Shown piece after piece: positions 27,853-36,508 of a stretch of DNA of 64,000 nt. The notes beneath the pieces were generated by a model. It was given only the letters and a program-made list of their open reading frames with translations, ran no database searches and was not told the DNA's origin. Position 1 is the stretch's first letter; every line of letters starts with the position of its first letter. Source of the DNA: Bacteroidales bacterium (GTDB lineage: Bacteria > Bacteroidota > Bacteroidia > Bacteroidales > Paludibacteraceae); the NCBI GenBank assembly GCA_012837935.1, contig DUQG01000016.1, positions 62,001-126,000 on the forward strand, given 5' to 3'. The position numbers were made by a program, and so were the translations under genes.

Positions 27853-30711
27853 ATGAACAACTACCTAACAAACAGACATTTAGGCATCACCGAAAAAGAC
27901 AGAGATTTCATGTTGAAAAAAATTGGTGTAAATAGCCTAGACGACTTAATTAAAGAAACTATCCCTTCAAACATTTTGTTGGATGAAAAAATCCAACTTC
28001 CGGCACCTTTAACTGAGCGACAATATGCAGAGCACATTGCGGCTATAGGTGCTAAAAACAAACTTTTCACTTCGTATATCGGACAAGGATGGTATGACAC
28101 CTGTACTCCGGCAGTAATTCTAAGGAATGTATTCGAGAACCCGTCTTGGTACACTTCTTATACGCCTTATCAAGCTGAGATTTCACAAGGACGATTAGAA
28201 GCGTTACTAAATTTCCAAACCGCAGTTGCCGATTTTACGGGACTTCCACTGGCGAACGCATCTTTACTGGATGAAGCTACTGCAGGTGCAGAAGCTGCTA
28301 CAATGATGCACAACCTTCGTAGCCGCGACAAGGTGAAAGCAGGTGCGAATATAATTTTCGTAGATGAGAATATTTTCCCACAAACTTTAGCAGTAATCAA
28401 AACCAGAACATTTGTTCAAGGTATTGAGTTGGAAATTGGCGATTTCACAACTGCCAAATTAACAGAAAATCATTTTGGTGCGATTGTTCAATACCCTAAT
28501 TCAAACGGGAACATCGAAGATTATGCGGATTTTATAAAACAAGCACACGAAAAAGGATGTAAAGTAGCAGTTGCAGCTGATATCCTCAGCTTAGCTCTTC
28601 TAACTCCTCCGGGCGAATGGGGTGCTGACATTGTATTTGGTTCCACACAACGCTGGGGAATTCCTATGTATTTTGGTGGTCCATCTGCTGCTTATTTTGC
28701 TACTCGCGAAGAATTCAAACGTGAAATCCCAGGCAGAATCATTGGAATAAGTAAGGATGCTAATGGCAAATATGCTCTTAGAATGGCACTACAGACACGC
28801 GAACAACACATTAAACGTGAAAGAGCCACATCTAATATTTGTACTGCTCAAGCGCTACTTGCTACTATGGCAGGATTTTACACCGTATATCATGGTGCAG
28901 AAGGAATCCGCAATATTGCACAACGCATACACTCAATTACTAGTTATATCAATGAAGTTTTAGAAGTTTATGGATTTTCGCAAGAAAATGAAAACTTCTT
29001 CGATACACTGAAAATCACCCTGCCTGAAAATGTGAAATTAGAAGATTTCAGAAAGCTAGCTTTAGAAAACGAAGTAAACTTCCGCTATTTTGAGACTGGT
29101 GAAATTGGTTTAAGCATTGATGAGACGACAGATATCGACGACGTAAATACTTTAATTGAGATATTTGCAAATGTGGTAGGCAACAATCCTGTTTATCCTG
29201 AAGAAAATGCAATATTTGGACTAAAAACATTTGATGAAAGTTTTGAAAGAAAGTCCGAATACCTTACTCATGATGTGTTTAAGCTGTATCATACCGAAAC
29301 GGAAATGATGCGTTACATAAAAAAACTGGAACGCAGAGATATTTCACTTACTCACTCCATGATTTCACTAGGTTCTTGCACCATGAAATTGAATGCTGCT
29401 TCTGAAATGCTACCGATTAGTCGTCCGGAATTTACCGGAATTCATCCACTTGTGCCACAAGACCAAGCAGAAGGCTATCTTGAAATGATACACGAACTGG
29501 AAGACCTGCTTAGCGAAATTACGGGACTGGACGCTTGCAGCTTGCAACCTAACTCAGGTGCAGCAGGTGAATTTACCGGACTTTTGGTTATAAAATCCTA
29601 TTTGCTTTCAAAAGGTGAAGACCAACGAAATATTATTTTAATTCCGGCTTCCTCGCACGGAACAAACCCGGCAAGTGCCGTTCAGTGTGGATTTACGCCT
29701 GTAGTAGTGAAAAGTGACGAGCGCGGTAACGTGGATTTAAACGATTGGTATGAAAAAATAAAAAAACATGCCGATACGCTTGCCGGATGTATGATTACTT
29801 ATCCTTCCACACACGGAATTTTTGAAACTGATATTAAAGAAATGTGCGACAGCATCCATGCGCACGGCGGACAAGTATATATGGACGGTGCGAATATGAA
29901 TGCACAAGTAGGTTTGACACATCCGGGTATTATCGGTGCAGACGTATGTCACTTGAACTTGCACAAAACATTTGCTATTCCTCACGGTGGTGGTGGTCCG
30001 GGTGTAGGTCCTATCTGCGTGAGAAAACATTTGGAAGAGTTCTTACCTGACAAAAACATGGGTAGAAACACCGTTTCATCTGCACCTTACGGCAGTGCCG
30101 GTGTACAAGCGATTACCTACGGATATATCAGAATGATGGGTGCAGAAGGTTTGACCCTAGCTACACAGTACGCTATTCTTAACGCAAACTACTTGGCTAC
30201 ATTGCTTAAAGATAGTTATGGAATTGTTTACACAGGTGAAAATGGACGAGTTGGACACGAACTTATCCTGGAATGCAGGAATTTCAAAAGCACATCCGGC
30301 GTAACTGAAACTGACATTGCAAAGCGCCTGATGGACTACGGTTATCATGCTCCTACTCTATCATTCCCTGTACATGGAACGCTAATGGTTGAGCCGACAG
30401 AAAGTGAATCTCTCGCTGAATTGAATAAATTTGCAGATGCTATGCTGAAAATCTATGCTGAAATTAAAGAGATAGAAGAAGGCAAAGCTGATAAAGATAA
30501 CAACGTGTTGGTAAATTCTCCGCATCCGGAATACGCGATTGTAGGCGATGAATGGAACTTCCCATACAGTCGTAAGAAAGCGGCTTATCCGGCTGAATGG
30601 GTGGCTGAAAATAAATTCTGGATAAATGTAGCTCGCGTGGATAATGCATTTGGTGATAGAAATCTGGTTTGTACTTGTCAGCCTACAACTGATTGGCTTG
30701 AAATAAGCTAG
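27853..30711 (+). CDS. gcvP: Glycine dehydrogenase (decarboxylating), P protein
   Basis: 952 residues from the chosen ATG (MNNYLTNRHLGIT). PLP enzyme of the glycine cleavage system: decarboxylates glycine and loads aminomethyl onto lipoyl-GcvH, feeding methylene-THF. It is the single-chain form, with an N-terminal half (~1-440) and a C-terminal half carrying the PLP-lysine motif HLNLHKTFAIPHGGGGPGVGP near residue 705. The longer open frame upstream begins with TTG inside the -7 box and is not used. gcvH and gcvT are not in the window. A bidirectional terminator follows. Confidence 0.97.
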   Translation: MNNYLTNRHLGITEKDRDFMLKKIGVNSLDDLIKETIPSNILLDEKIQLPAPLTERQYAEHIAAIGAKNKLFTSYIGQGWYDTCTPAVILRNVFENPSWYTSYTPYQAEISQGRLEALLNFQTAVADFTGLPLANASLLDEATAGAEAATMMHNLRSRDKVKAGANIIFVDENIFPQTLAVIKTRTFVQGIELEIGDFTTAKLTENHFGAIVQYPNSNGNIEDYADFIKQAHEKGCKVAVAADILSLALLTPPGEWGADIVFGSTQRWGIPMYFGGPSAAYFATREEFKREIPGRIIGISKDANGKYALRMALQTREQHIKRERATSNICTAQALLATMAGFYTVYHGAEGIRNIAQRIHSITSYINEVLEVYGFSQENENFFDTLKITLPENVKLEDFRKLALENEVNFRYFETGEIGLSIDETTDIDDVNTLIEIFANVVGNNPVYPEENAIFGLKTFDESFERKSEYLTHDVFKLYHTETEMMRYIKKLERRDISLTHSMISLGSCTMKLNAASEMLPISRPEFTGIHPLVPQDQAEGYLEMIHELEDLLSEITGLDACSLQPNSGAAGEFTGLLVIKSYLLSKGEDQRNIILIPASSHGTNPASAVQCGFTPVVVKSDERGNVDLNDWYEKIKKHADTLAGCMITYPSTHGIFETDIKEMCDSIHAHGGQVYMDGANMNAQVGLTHPGIIGADVCHLNLHKTFAIPHGGGGPGVGPICVRKHLEEFLPDKNMGRNTVSSAPYGSAGVQAITYGYIRMMGAEGLTLATQYAILNANYLATLLKDSYGIVYTGENGRVGHELILECRNFKSTSGVTETDIAKRLMDYGYHAPTLSFPVHGTLMVEPTESESLAELNKFADAMLKIYAEIKEIEEGKADKDNNVLVNSPHPEYAIVGDEWNFPYSRKKAAYPAEWVAENKFWINVARVDNAFGDRNLVCTCQPTTDWLEIS

Positions 30712-30736
30712 AATAATAACTACAAACACACAATAG

Positions 30737-30770
30737 AAAAGCCGATTTGACACTTATCAAATCGGCTTTT
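30737..30770. terminator. Bidirectional terminator gcvP / DUF2807 gene
   Basis: AAAAGCCGATTTGA / TCAAATCGGCTTTT, a 14-bp stem with a 6-nt loop, between convergent genes. Confidence 0.85.
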
Positions 30771-30791
30771 TTCAAACAATTATCCCAAAAA

Positions 30792-31559
30792 TTATCTTAT
30801 GGTAATCGCTGAAGCTCTTGAAACGCTTTGTTTCACGCTTTTTGGACTTCCGTTACATACTAGTTTCGATGCACCTTTTAAGTCGGCATCAATTTCTTCC
30901 GTGGCATGAACCTCTGCTCGTCCTGCACCGCTTAATTCGACTTTTACAGTTTTTGCTTTCAGGTTTTTTCCATCCAAAGAACAAGCACCATGCACCCCAA
31001 CAGTCAACTTATTCGTTGAACCGACTACATCCATCTTAGAAGCTCCCGTAAGCGATACGTTTAATTCTTTAGCTATTTCCACGTTCAAATTAACTTTTGA
31101 AGCATCGCCAATACTCATATAGAGTGTTTGCAGCTTGAGTTTTCCATTCGTTTCAAGCGTGGTAGCTCCGGCAATATTTATAATATTAATGTTCGTTACG
31201 CCAATATGAATTTCGATTGGCTGACGAATCAGGTAATCGTTGTATTTTGTTTTTAAGCCGTCAATAATTCCTTGTTCATCACTTTTGTCTTTCATATTAA
31301 CCCTCAAGACACCATTTGCAGATGTGGTTTCCACATTTTCGATAAACCTTGCAGCCGTAATTACCGAAACTTCCGATTTCTGACTCGCATAAAGTTTTAC
31401 CAAAAATCGACCGCTAATATCAATAGATTGAAAATCTGAAACTTCTCTATTTTGAGATACAACCGTAAACTCCGTTGTACTCTCATTGTTATTCTGAGCA
31501 AATACCGTTGCTGAAAACATAATAAGCAGGCTTAAAGCCAACATCATTTTTTTTCTCAT
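30792..31559 (-). CDS. Secreted DUF2807 (head-GIN) protein
   Basis: 255 residues. A signal peptide (~1-21, TVFAQ) precedes a DUF2807 beta-helix-like repeat domain with recurring ISGRFLVKLYAS, IAGATTLETNG, LTGASKMDVVG, LSGAGRAEV and LKGASKLVCNG rungs. The role of this domain is unknown; a surface-exposed beta-solenoid is plausible. It lies 30 bp downstream of the PspC-DUF2807 gene with the same C-terminal type of domain, so the two are likely co-transcribed and evolved by duplication. Confidence 0.88.
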   Translation of the reverse strand: MRKKMMLALSLLIMFSATVFAQNNNESTTEFTVVSQNREVSDFQSIDISGRFLVKLYASQKSEVSVITAARFIENVETTSANGVLRVNMKDKSDEQGIIDGLKTKYNDYLIRQPIEIHIGVTNINIINIAGATTLETNGKLKLQTLYMSIGDASKVNLNVEIAKELNVSLTGASKMDVVGSTNKLTVGVHGACSLDGKNLKAKTVKVELSGAGRAEVHATEEIDADLKGASKLVCNGSPKSVKQSVSRASAITIR

Positions 31560-31589
31560 AATTTATTCCTTAAAAATTTCTGACATAAA

Positions 31590-33329
31590 TTAATCGTCGT
31601 ACCTGATGGACGATCCGCCACTTGTCGAATTACTTCGTTTTGCCGGATTGCCGGAAACTTCTATACGACTAGCTCCGCTTACCGAACCTTGAAACTCTTC
31701 CGTAGTGTGAACATCAGCACTTGAAGCACCGGATAAATCTACGACAGAAACTTTGGTTCGCAAATCGTCTGCATCAACTTTTGACGCCCCGGTACTGTTT
31801 AACAAAAGTGTATCCGCTACACCTTGCGCTTCCAGTTTACTAGCTCCGGATACTTTTACGTCCAATTTCTGTGCCGAATTTAATTTCAACTCCGTTTTAC
31901 TGGCACCACTTATGTCAATATTTAATTTTTTAACATTAAAGTTATCTAAAAATGCTACTTTCGATGCACCTGAAACTTTAAGATAGGCAATGCTGTCTAA
32001 GCCAATTTGCACTTTTACCGAAGGACGAATCAGTGTGTTGGAAGAGTAGATTTTCAGCACGCCGTTTACCACTTCTGTTTTGATATTTTCTTGATAATCT
32101 ACCAAAGTTCGTACTGAAAGCGATTGTTCTACTTGATTTCTCAATTCCACATTGATGGCTGAACTTACCTCTATTGCGTGAAAAGCTGGTACTTCTCTTT
32201 CTTGTGTTAGGAAATCTGCCGTAGTTTCATCCCATTTCCTGCTTTTTACCATGTCATTATCCCAAAACCAAATGGTTCCATGTTCATCAATCTGATGTTT
32301 TATCAATTTTCTGAGAGTTCCGGCTCCGGTTGCCACAAAAAGAATAATTCCTACCAACCACAAACCCAAAGAAATCCAAAGTCCCGTGTGGTATTTGTTT
32401 TTTCTATCTTTAGAAATTGTATTTAAACTCCAGTAGATAAGTGCAAAAACAGGCGTTCCAATAATAAGTACCAAAGAAATAACGAATAATATAACCTTAT
32501 CCGGCGATGTAGAGCCAAACACCGCAAAAAACTCAGGGAATAAAGCAGCGATGGCTTCCGGTTCGAGTAGGAAAATAATCAATCCGATAATCAGCGCTAC
32601 AACAGCAATTACACCAACAATTCCAACAACAGCACCTACGAATGTCAGCACAACTTTTACCAAAGTAGTAAGAATTTCTACAAAGCGATTTCCTATACTG
32701 TTCGCACTTTCTTTGAATTTATCGCTTTCCACATATTCTTTGGCATCTACTATGATATTTTTAATGGTTTCGATATTCACATCTTCTCCTTTCATCTCCA
32801 ACTTTTGTGCAGCAGTAACTGCTTTAGGGACAATTATCCACATAAGCAGATAGATAAGAACAAAGGTACCGGATGTTATGAAAGCCAACACCAAGAAAAT
32901 CACTCGCACAAGTGCTATGTCCCAATTCAGGTAAGCAGCTAAACCTGAAGCAACACCACCCAAAAGTCGATTGTCAACATCGCGATAGTATTTTTTTGAT
33001 CCGGTTTTGGCTTGTTCATTATCGGCACTTGCGCTTTCTGAACTATAAGATGATTCTTCCTCATCAGTATCTACAAACTGACTCGGCTTACCCATAATGG
33101 TAATAATGGCATCCACATCTTCAATGGTAATCACATTCTTCTGCCTATCCATTCTCTCTGTGAAAAGCTCTGCAATGCGAGCTTCGATATCGTTCATGAT
33201 ATCTGCTTTTTCACTTTCCGACTTTAAATGATTTCCAACTTCTGCCAGATAGGATTGCAGTAGTTCATACGCATCATCGTCAATATGAAAAACAATATTG
33301 TTTAAGTTTATCGTAAAAGTCTTTTTCAT
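31590..33329 (-). CDS. PspC-domain membrane protein with C-terminal DUF2807
   Basis: 579 residues. Residues ~1-95 form a soluble helical region. A PspC domain (~112-172: YRDVDNRLLGGVASGLAAYLNWDIALVRVIF) follows, then several TM segments (~215-335). From ~385 comes a DUF2807 beta-solenoid with GASK rungs (VSGASKVAF, ISGASKTEL, VSGASKLEA, STGASKVDA). Probably an inner-membrane envelope-stress sensor or effector; that is inference. It sits 57 bp downstream of padR. PadR next to a PspC protein is a recurrent Bacteroidota pair. Confidence 0.9.
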   Translation of the reverse strand: MKKTFTINLNNIVFHIDDDAYELLQSYLAEVGNHLKSESEKADIMNDIEARIAELFTERMDRQKNVITIEDVDAIITIMGKPSQFVDTDEEESSYSSESASADNEQAKTGSKKYYRDVDNRLLGGVASGLAAYLNWDIALVRVIFLVLAFITSGTFVLIYLLMWIIVPKAVTAAQKLEMKGEDVNIETIKNIIVDAKEYVESDKFKESANSIGNRFVEILTTLVKVVLTFVGAVVGIVGVIAVVALIIGLIIFLLEPEAIAALFPEFFAVFGSTSPDKVILFVISLVLIIGTPVFALIYWSLNTISKDRKNKYHTGLWISLGLWLVGIILFVATGAGTLRKLIKHQIDEHGTIWFWDNDMVKSRKWDETTADFLTQEREVPAFHAIEVSSAINVELRNQVEQSLSVRTLVDYQENIKTEVVNGVLKIYSSNTLIRPSVKVQIGLDSIAYLKVSGASKVAFLDNFNVKKLNIDISGASKTELKLNSAQKLDVKVSGASKLEAQGVADTLLLNSTGASKVDADDLRTKVSVVDLSGASSADVHTTEEFQGSVSGASRIEVSGNPAKRSNSTSGGSSIRYDD

Positions 33330-33385
33330 TTTTATAAATATTTGTTCCGCTTATTCGGCGAAGGGTTGTTTGTTTTAATTATTAA

Positions 33386-33724
33386 TTAAGAATTTATTAC
33401 AGCTTGTTTTAAGCTGTTTACCGTGTTGTTCAGTTCTTGCCAAACATTGTCCAGTTCAATTAAAAACTTCTCACCTTTGGCAGTAACTTCATAATACTTC
33501 CGTGGCGGACCAAGTGGACTTTCTTCCCACTTATAATCGAGTAAATCACTGTTTTTCAACCGATTAAGAAGCGGATACATTGTTCCCTCCACCACAATCA
33601 ACTTAGCGTCTTTCAGCTCCGATATAATATCCGAAGCATAAGCAGGTTTCTTTTTGAGAATAAGCAAAATGCAATATTCCAAAAAGCCTTTACGCATTTG
33701 GGATTTTATATTTTCTACATTCAT
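33386..33724 (-). CDS. PadR-family transcriptional regulator
   Basis: 112 residues, a winged-helix regulator of the short PadR type. Blocks: KSQMRKGFLEYCILLILKKKPAYASDIISEL (helices 1-3), VVEGTMYPLLNRLKNSDLL (recognition helix), PPRKYYEVTAKGEKFL (wing), and a C-terminal dimerisation helix. Such regulators commonly repress multidrug efflux genes and their own operon. It lies between the efflux operon and the PspC gene on the same strand. A candidate operator is at 40899-40917, in front of the whole cluster. Confidence 0.93.
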   Translation of the reverse strand: MNVENIKSQMRKGFLEYCILLILKKKPAYASDIISELKDAKLIVVEGTMYPLLNRLKNSDLLDYKWEESPLGPPRKYYEVTAKGEKFLIELDNVWQELNNTVNSLKQAVINS

Positions 33725-33893
33725 TTCTCTTTATTTTTATAGTTAAAAGTTCGAAGTACGAAGTGGTGTATAATATAAAGTTTATGGTCTAAAAAAAATG
33801 ACAAATGCAATATAACAAATGAAATTATAAACCTATAAACAACCAAACATCTGAACAACTTCCTACTACCATCTCCCGTCTTCCGACTTCTTA

Positions 33894-35204
33894 TTATTTC
33901 ATTAATTCCAACATTTTCAACCTAAACACATATTCATACTTCGACTGAGTTTGTTCTGAAATAGCTTGCGCCAGGTTGTTTTTAGCCTGATTTACTTCGT
34001 ATTGACTTGCTCTACCCACTTCGAATTTTTCGTTGGCAAAGCGGTAGGCTTCTTCATTGGCTTTTACTAATTTTTCACTCGCATCCCATCTGTTTTTTGC
34101 TCCAATGGCGTTGTAATACGCTTGTTGGATGCTTTTGTGAAGTTCTTTTTTTACATTTTCAATTTCTAACTTGGATGATTCTACGCTAAGTTGTGCACTT
34201 GCCACCTGACTTTTCGTTTCCATGCGATTGAAAATCGGGATTGACAAGCTCAGTCCCACGCCTGTACTCATATTGTTTTTGAATTGGTCGGCAAAAGGTG
34301 TGTTTTGGGGTACGTTGCTCATGTTGTAATAGCCTGTTCCCCAGGAAGCTCCTGCCGAGAGTGACGGCATATATCCGGATTTTGCTATTTCTACATTTTT
34401 CTCGTTGCTTTGCAGACGATATTCAGCCGATTTTATCTCCGGTCGGGATTGCAGTGCACTTTTATACACTTCATCAGCACTAAGCAGAGACAATTCATTT
34501 GCCAAAAGATTGTTTGGCACCACTACATCCAATCCGCCGACCTCTTCCAAATCCATAACCAATGCCAAATCGAGTAGTGATAGCTCCAAATTGTTTTTTG
34601 CCTGTAAGAGTGCATTTTCCTCTTTTGCCAGCTGGGATTGCAGTTCGTATATTTCGCCTTCGGCTAATTTTCCCTCTTTTATAAGTTCTTTACGGCGAGT
34701 GATGTTTTCTTGCGTAATGGCAAGCAGATTTTCGGCATTCGCCAAAAGTTCCTTGTTTTGAAGCACTTGCAGAAAAACAGTGGAAACATTCATCACAATG
34801 TCTTTCTCTATTTTTTGCAAATCGGCTCCCGAAGCCAGCAACTCCGCACGGCGTGCATCAATGGTGTTTTTTACCCGAAATCCGCTGAACAGATTCAAAC
34901 CGCTCGAAATACTGAAATTTGTAGTTTGCGAGTTTGAATTTTGATAGGTATTGTCTATTGCCAGCGAGCGTCCGAAGTTAAAATTTTGTCCCACGGAAGC
35001 GTTCAAATTCGGTAGCTGAGCATATCTTGATTGTTGATAAGCAATGTTTCGTGAATCGTAGGTAAGGCGTTGCAACTTCATATTTCGGTTGTTTGCCAAC
35101 GCCGTATCGATGCACTGTTTGAGCGTCCAAACCCGCTGAGCTTGTGCCGATGCCGTCAGGACAAACACCGCAATTATTCCTATAATGATTGATTTAGTTC
35201 TCAT
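33894..35204 (-). CDS. TolC-family outer-membrane efflux protein
   Basis: 436 residues with a signal peptide (~1-22, SAQAQ). There are two OEP halves with long coiled-coil helices (KDIVMNVSTVFLQVLQNKELLANAENLL; KELHKSIQQAYYNAIGAKNRW). The strand motifs SFSISSGLNLFSGF and VGLSLSIPIFNRMETKSQ form the barrel. It is the outer-membrane channel of a tripartite exporter. It lies 5 bp after the adaptor gene, so it is translationally linked to it. Confidence 0.95.
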   Translation of the reverse strand: MRTKSIIIGIIAVFVLTASAQAQRVWTLKQCIDTALANNRNMKLQRLTYDSRNIAYQQSRYAQLPNLNASVGQNFNFGRSLAIDNTYQNSNSQTTNFSISSGLNLFSGFRVKNTIDARRAELLASGADLQKIEKDIVMNVSTVFLQVLQNKELLANAENLLAITQENITRRKELIKEGKLAEGEIYELQSQLAKEENALLQAKNNLELSLLDLALVMDLEEVGGLDVVVPNNLLANELSLLSADEVYKSALQSRPEIKSAEYRLQSNEKNVEIAKSGYMPSLSAGASWGTGYYNMSNVPQNTPFADQFKNNMSTGVGLSLSIPIFNRMETKSQVASAQLSVESSKLEIENVKKELHKSIQQAYYNAIGAKNRWDASEKLVKANEEAYRFANEKFEVGRASQYEVNQAKNNLAQAISEQTQSKYEYVFRLKMLELMK

Positions 35205-35209
35205 CGTAT

Positions 35210-36334
35210 TTACCCTTCTTTTTCAACGGTTACTTTTTTACTTTCAATAATTTCTGCTCCGCGAATTTCCTGTCCTTTTTTCAATCCTTCTTTTATCTCG
35301 ATATTGATACCGTCTGAAAGACCGATTTTAACAGGTGTTTTCTTAAATTCTTGCGGTTCTTTTTTGGTTAACACCTGCACGAAAGCACTGTCGCCACTAA
35401 ATTCCACGCAACTTTCGGGTACGGTCAGTACATCTGCCGCTTGTTGCAGTAGAATTTCGGCATTGGCGCTGTATCCGGCTCGAATAAATACGCCAGACGG
35501 CACTTTTACGCGTGCTTTCATCTCAAACATAACGGCTCCGCTCTCTTCTTTTCCCTTCGGGGAAATGTATTCCAATTCAGCCGTCAGTTTAAAGTCCTGC
35601 AATGCTCCAATCGTAATGTTCATCGGCATTCCGTTGTGGATACGACCGATTTCCGTTTCGTCCAATTTTCCGATAAAAAGCATATCGTTCATATTGGCAA
35701 CAGTAGCAATGGTGGTTCCGTCGTTGAAGTTATTGGACTGAATAACCGAATTTCCCACTTTTATAGGCACATCCAGAATTGTTCCCGTAACGGTAGAGCG
35801 AACCAGCGTATTACTGTACGATGCTGTACGGCTCGAAATTCCGTCACGAACAAGGCTTAGATTGTCCTCTGCCGATTTCAATTCTTCTTTGTTGTTGTTC
35901 ATTTGTAGCGTTGATTTTTCAAATTCCTCTTTGGAAATCACTTTTTTCTCAAAGAGTTCTTTGTCGCGGTTATACACGTTGAGTGCCTGCTCGTAACTAA
36001 GTTTTGCCAACTGTACACGCGATTCAGCCGAGTTTAAGTTAACCAAATCGGGTATTACCTTGATTTTTGCAATTACATCGCCTGCCTTTACTTGGTCGCC
36101 GGCTTCGCGATAAACTTCGGAAATAATTCCCGACATCTGCGGTTTAATCAAAATTTCGTTGCGTGGTTCTACTTTTCCGGTTGCAACGGTGCGTTTTTCA
36201 ATAGTTCCGACAGCTACTTGCTCAATTTTGTAGGTCGTAACTTTGGGTTTCGACTTTTGATACAAAAAGTACAGGGTGGCAATAAACACCAAGCCGAGAA
36301 TAACCCATAAGGAAATTTTTAGAATCTTTTTCAT
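35210..36334 (-). CDS. Periplasmic adaptor, HlyD/MacA family
   Basis: 374 residues: one N-terminal TM anchor (~5-24), a split biotinyl-lipoyl hybrid (RTVATGKVEPRNEILIKPQMSGIISEVYREAGDQVKAGDVI), and an alpha-hairpin (~95-165). A beta-barrel domain and a membrane-proximal domain complete it. It bridges the ABC permeases to TolC. The nearest gene upstream (permease 2) is 174 bp away because an inverted-repeat element sits between them. Confidence 0.95.
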   Translation of the reverse strand: MKKILKISLWVILGLVFIATLYFLYQKSKPKVTTYKIEQVAVGTIEKRTVATGKVEPRNEILIKPQMSGIISEVYREAGDQVKAGDVIAKIKVIPDLVNLNSAESRVQLAKLSYEQALNVYNRDKELFEKKVISKEEFEKSTLQMNNNKEELKSAEDNLSLVRDGISSRTASYSNTLVRSTVTGTILDVPIKVGNSVIQSNNFNDGTTIATVANMNDMLFIGKLDETEIGRIHNGMPMNITIGALQDFKLTAELEYISPKGKEESGAVMFEMKARVKVPSGVFIRAGYSANAEILLQQAADVLTVPESCVEFSGDSAFVQVLTKKEPQEFKKTPVKIGLSDGINIEIKEGLKKGQEIRGAEIIESKKVTVEKEG

Positions 36335-36379
36335 TTGATTATAAGTGAATTGTTAAAAATATTTTTGTTTTTATTTATA

Positions 36380-36472
36380 TTTAGTCGCACCCCGAGTATA
36401 AGGCGTTTCTTTGATGTCTAATTTATTTTTTCTCATTATGCCGTGAAAAGTTCGACTCGGGGTGCGACTAAA
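36380..36472. repeat. TAGTCGCACCCCGA inverted-repeat element, copy A
   Basis: An 18-bp perfect inverted repeat (36380-36397 and 36455-36472; core TTAGTCGCACCCCGAGT) brackets a 57-bp AT-rich interior. The same ends recur at 63173-63264 with an unrelated interior. It lies within the efflux operon between permease 2 and the adaptor. Confidence 0.85.
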
Positions 36473-36508
36473 AACATCCAACACCCCACATCTGGCATCC
36501 AGCATCCA

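Noticed and set aside
23300-30711. A glycine riboswitch before gcvP or a folate-related leader before fhs
   Set aside because: The gcvP leader after the predicted start is only about 20 nt, and fhs follows its neighbour by 42 bp; there is no room for a known riboswitch.
30382-30753. Minus-strand 123-codon frame opposite gcvP
   Set aside because: It covers the gcvP 3' end and the bidirectional terminator, is Cys/Phe-rich in the way of antisense frames, and matches nothing.
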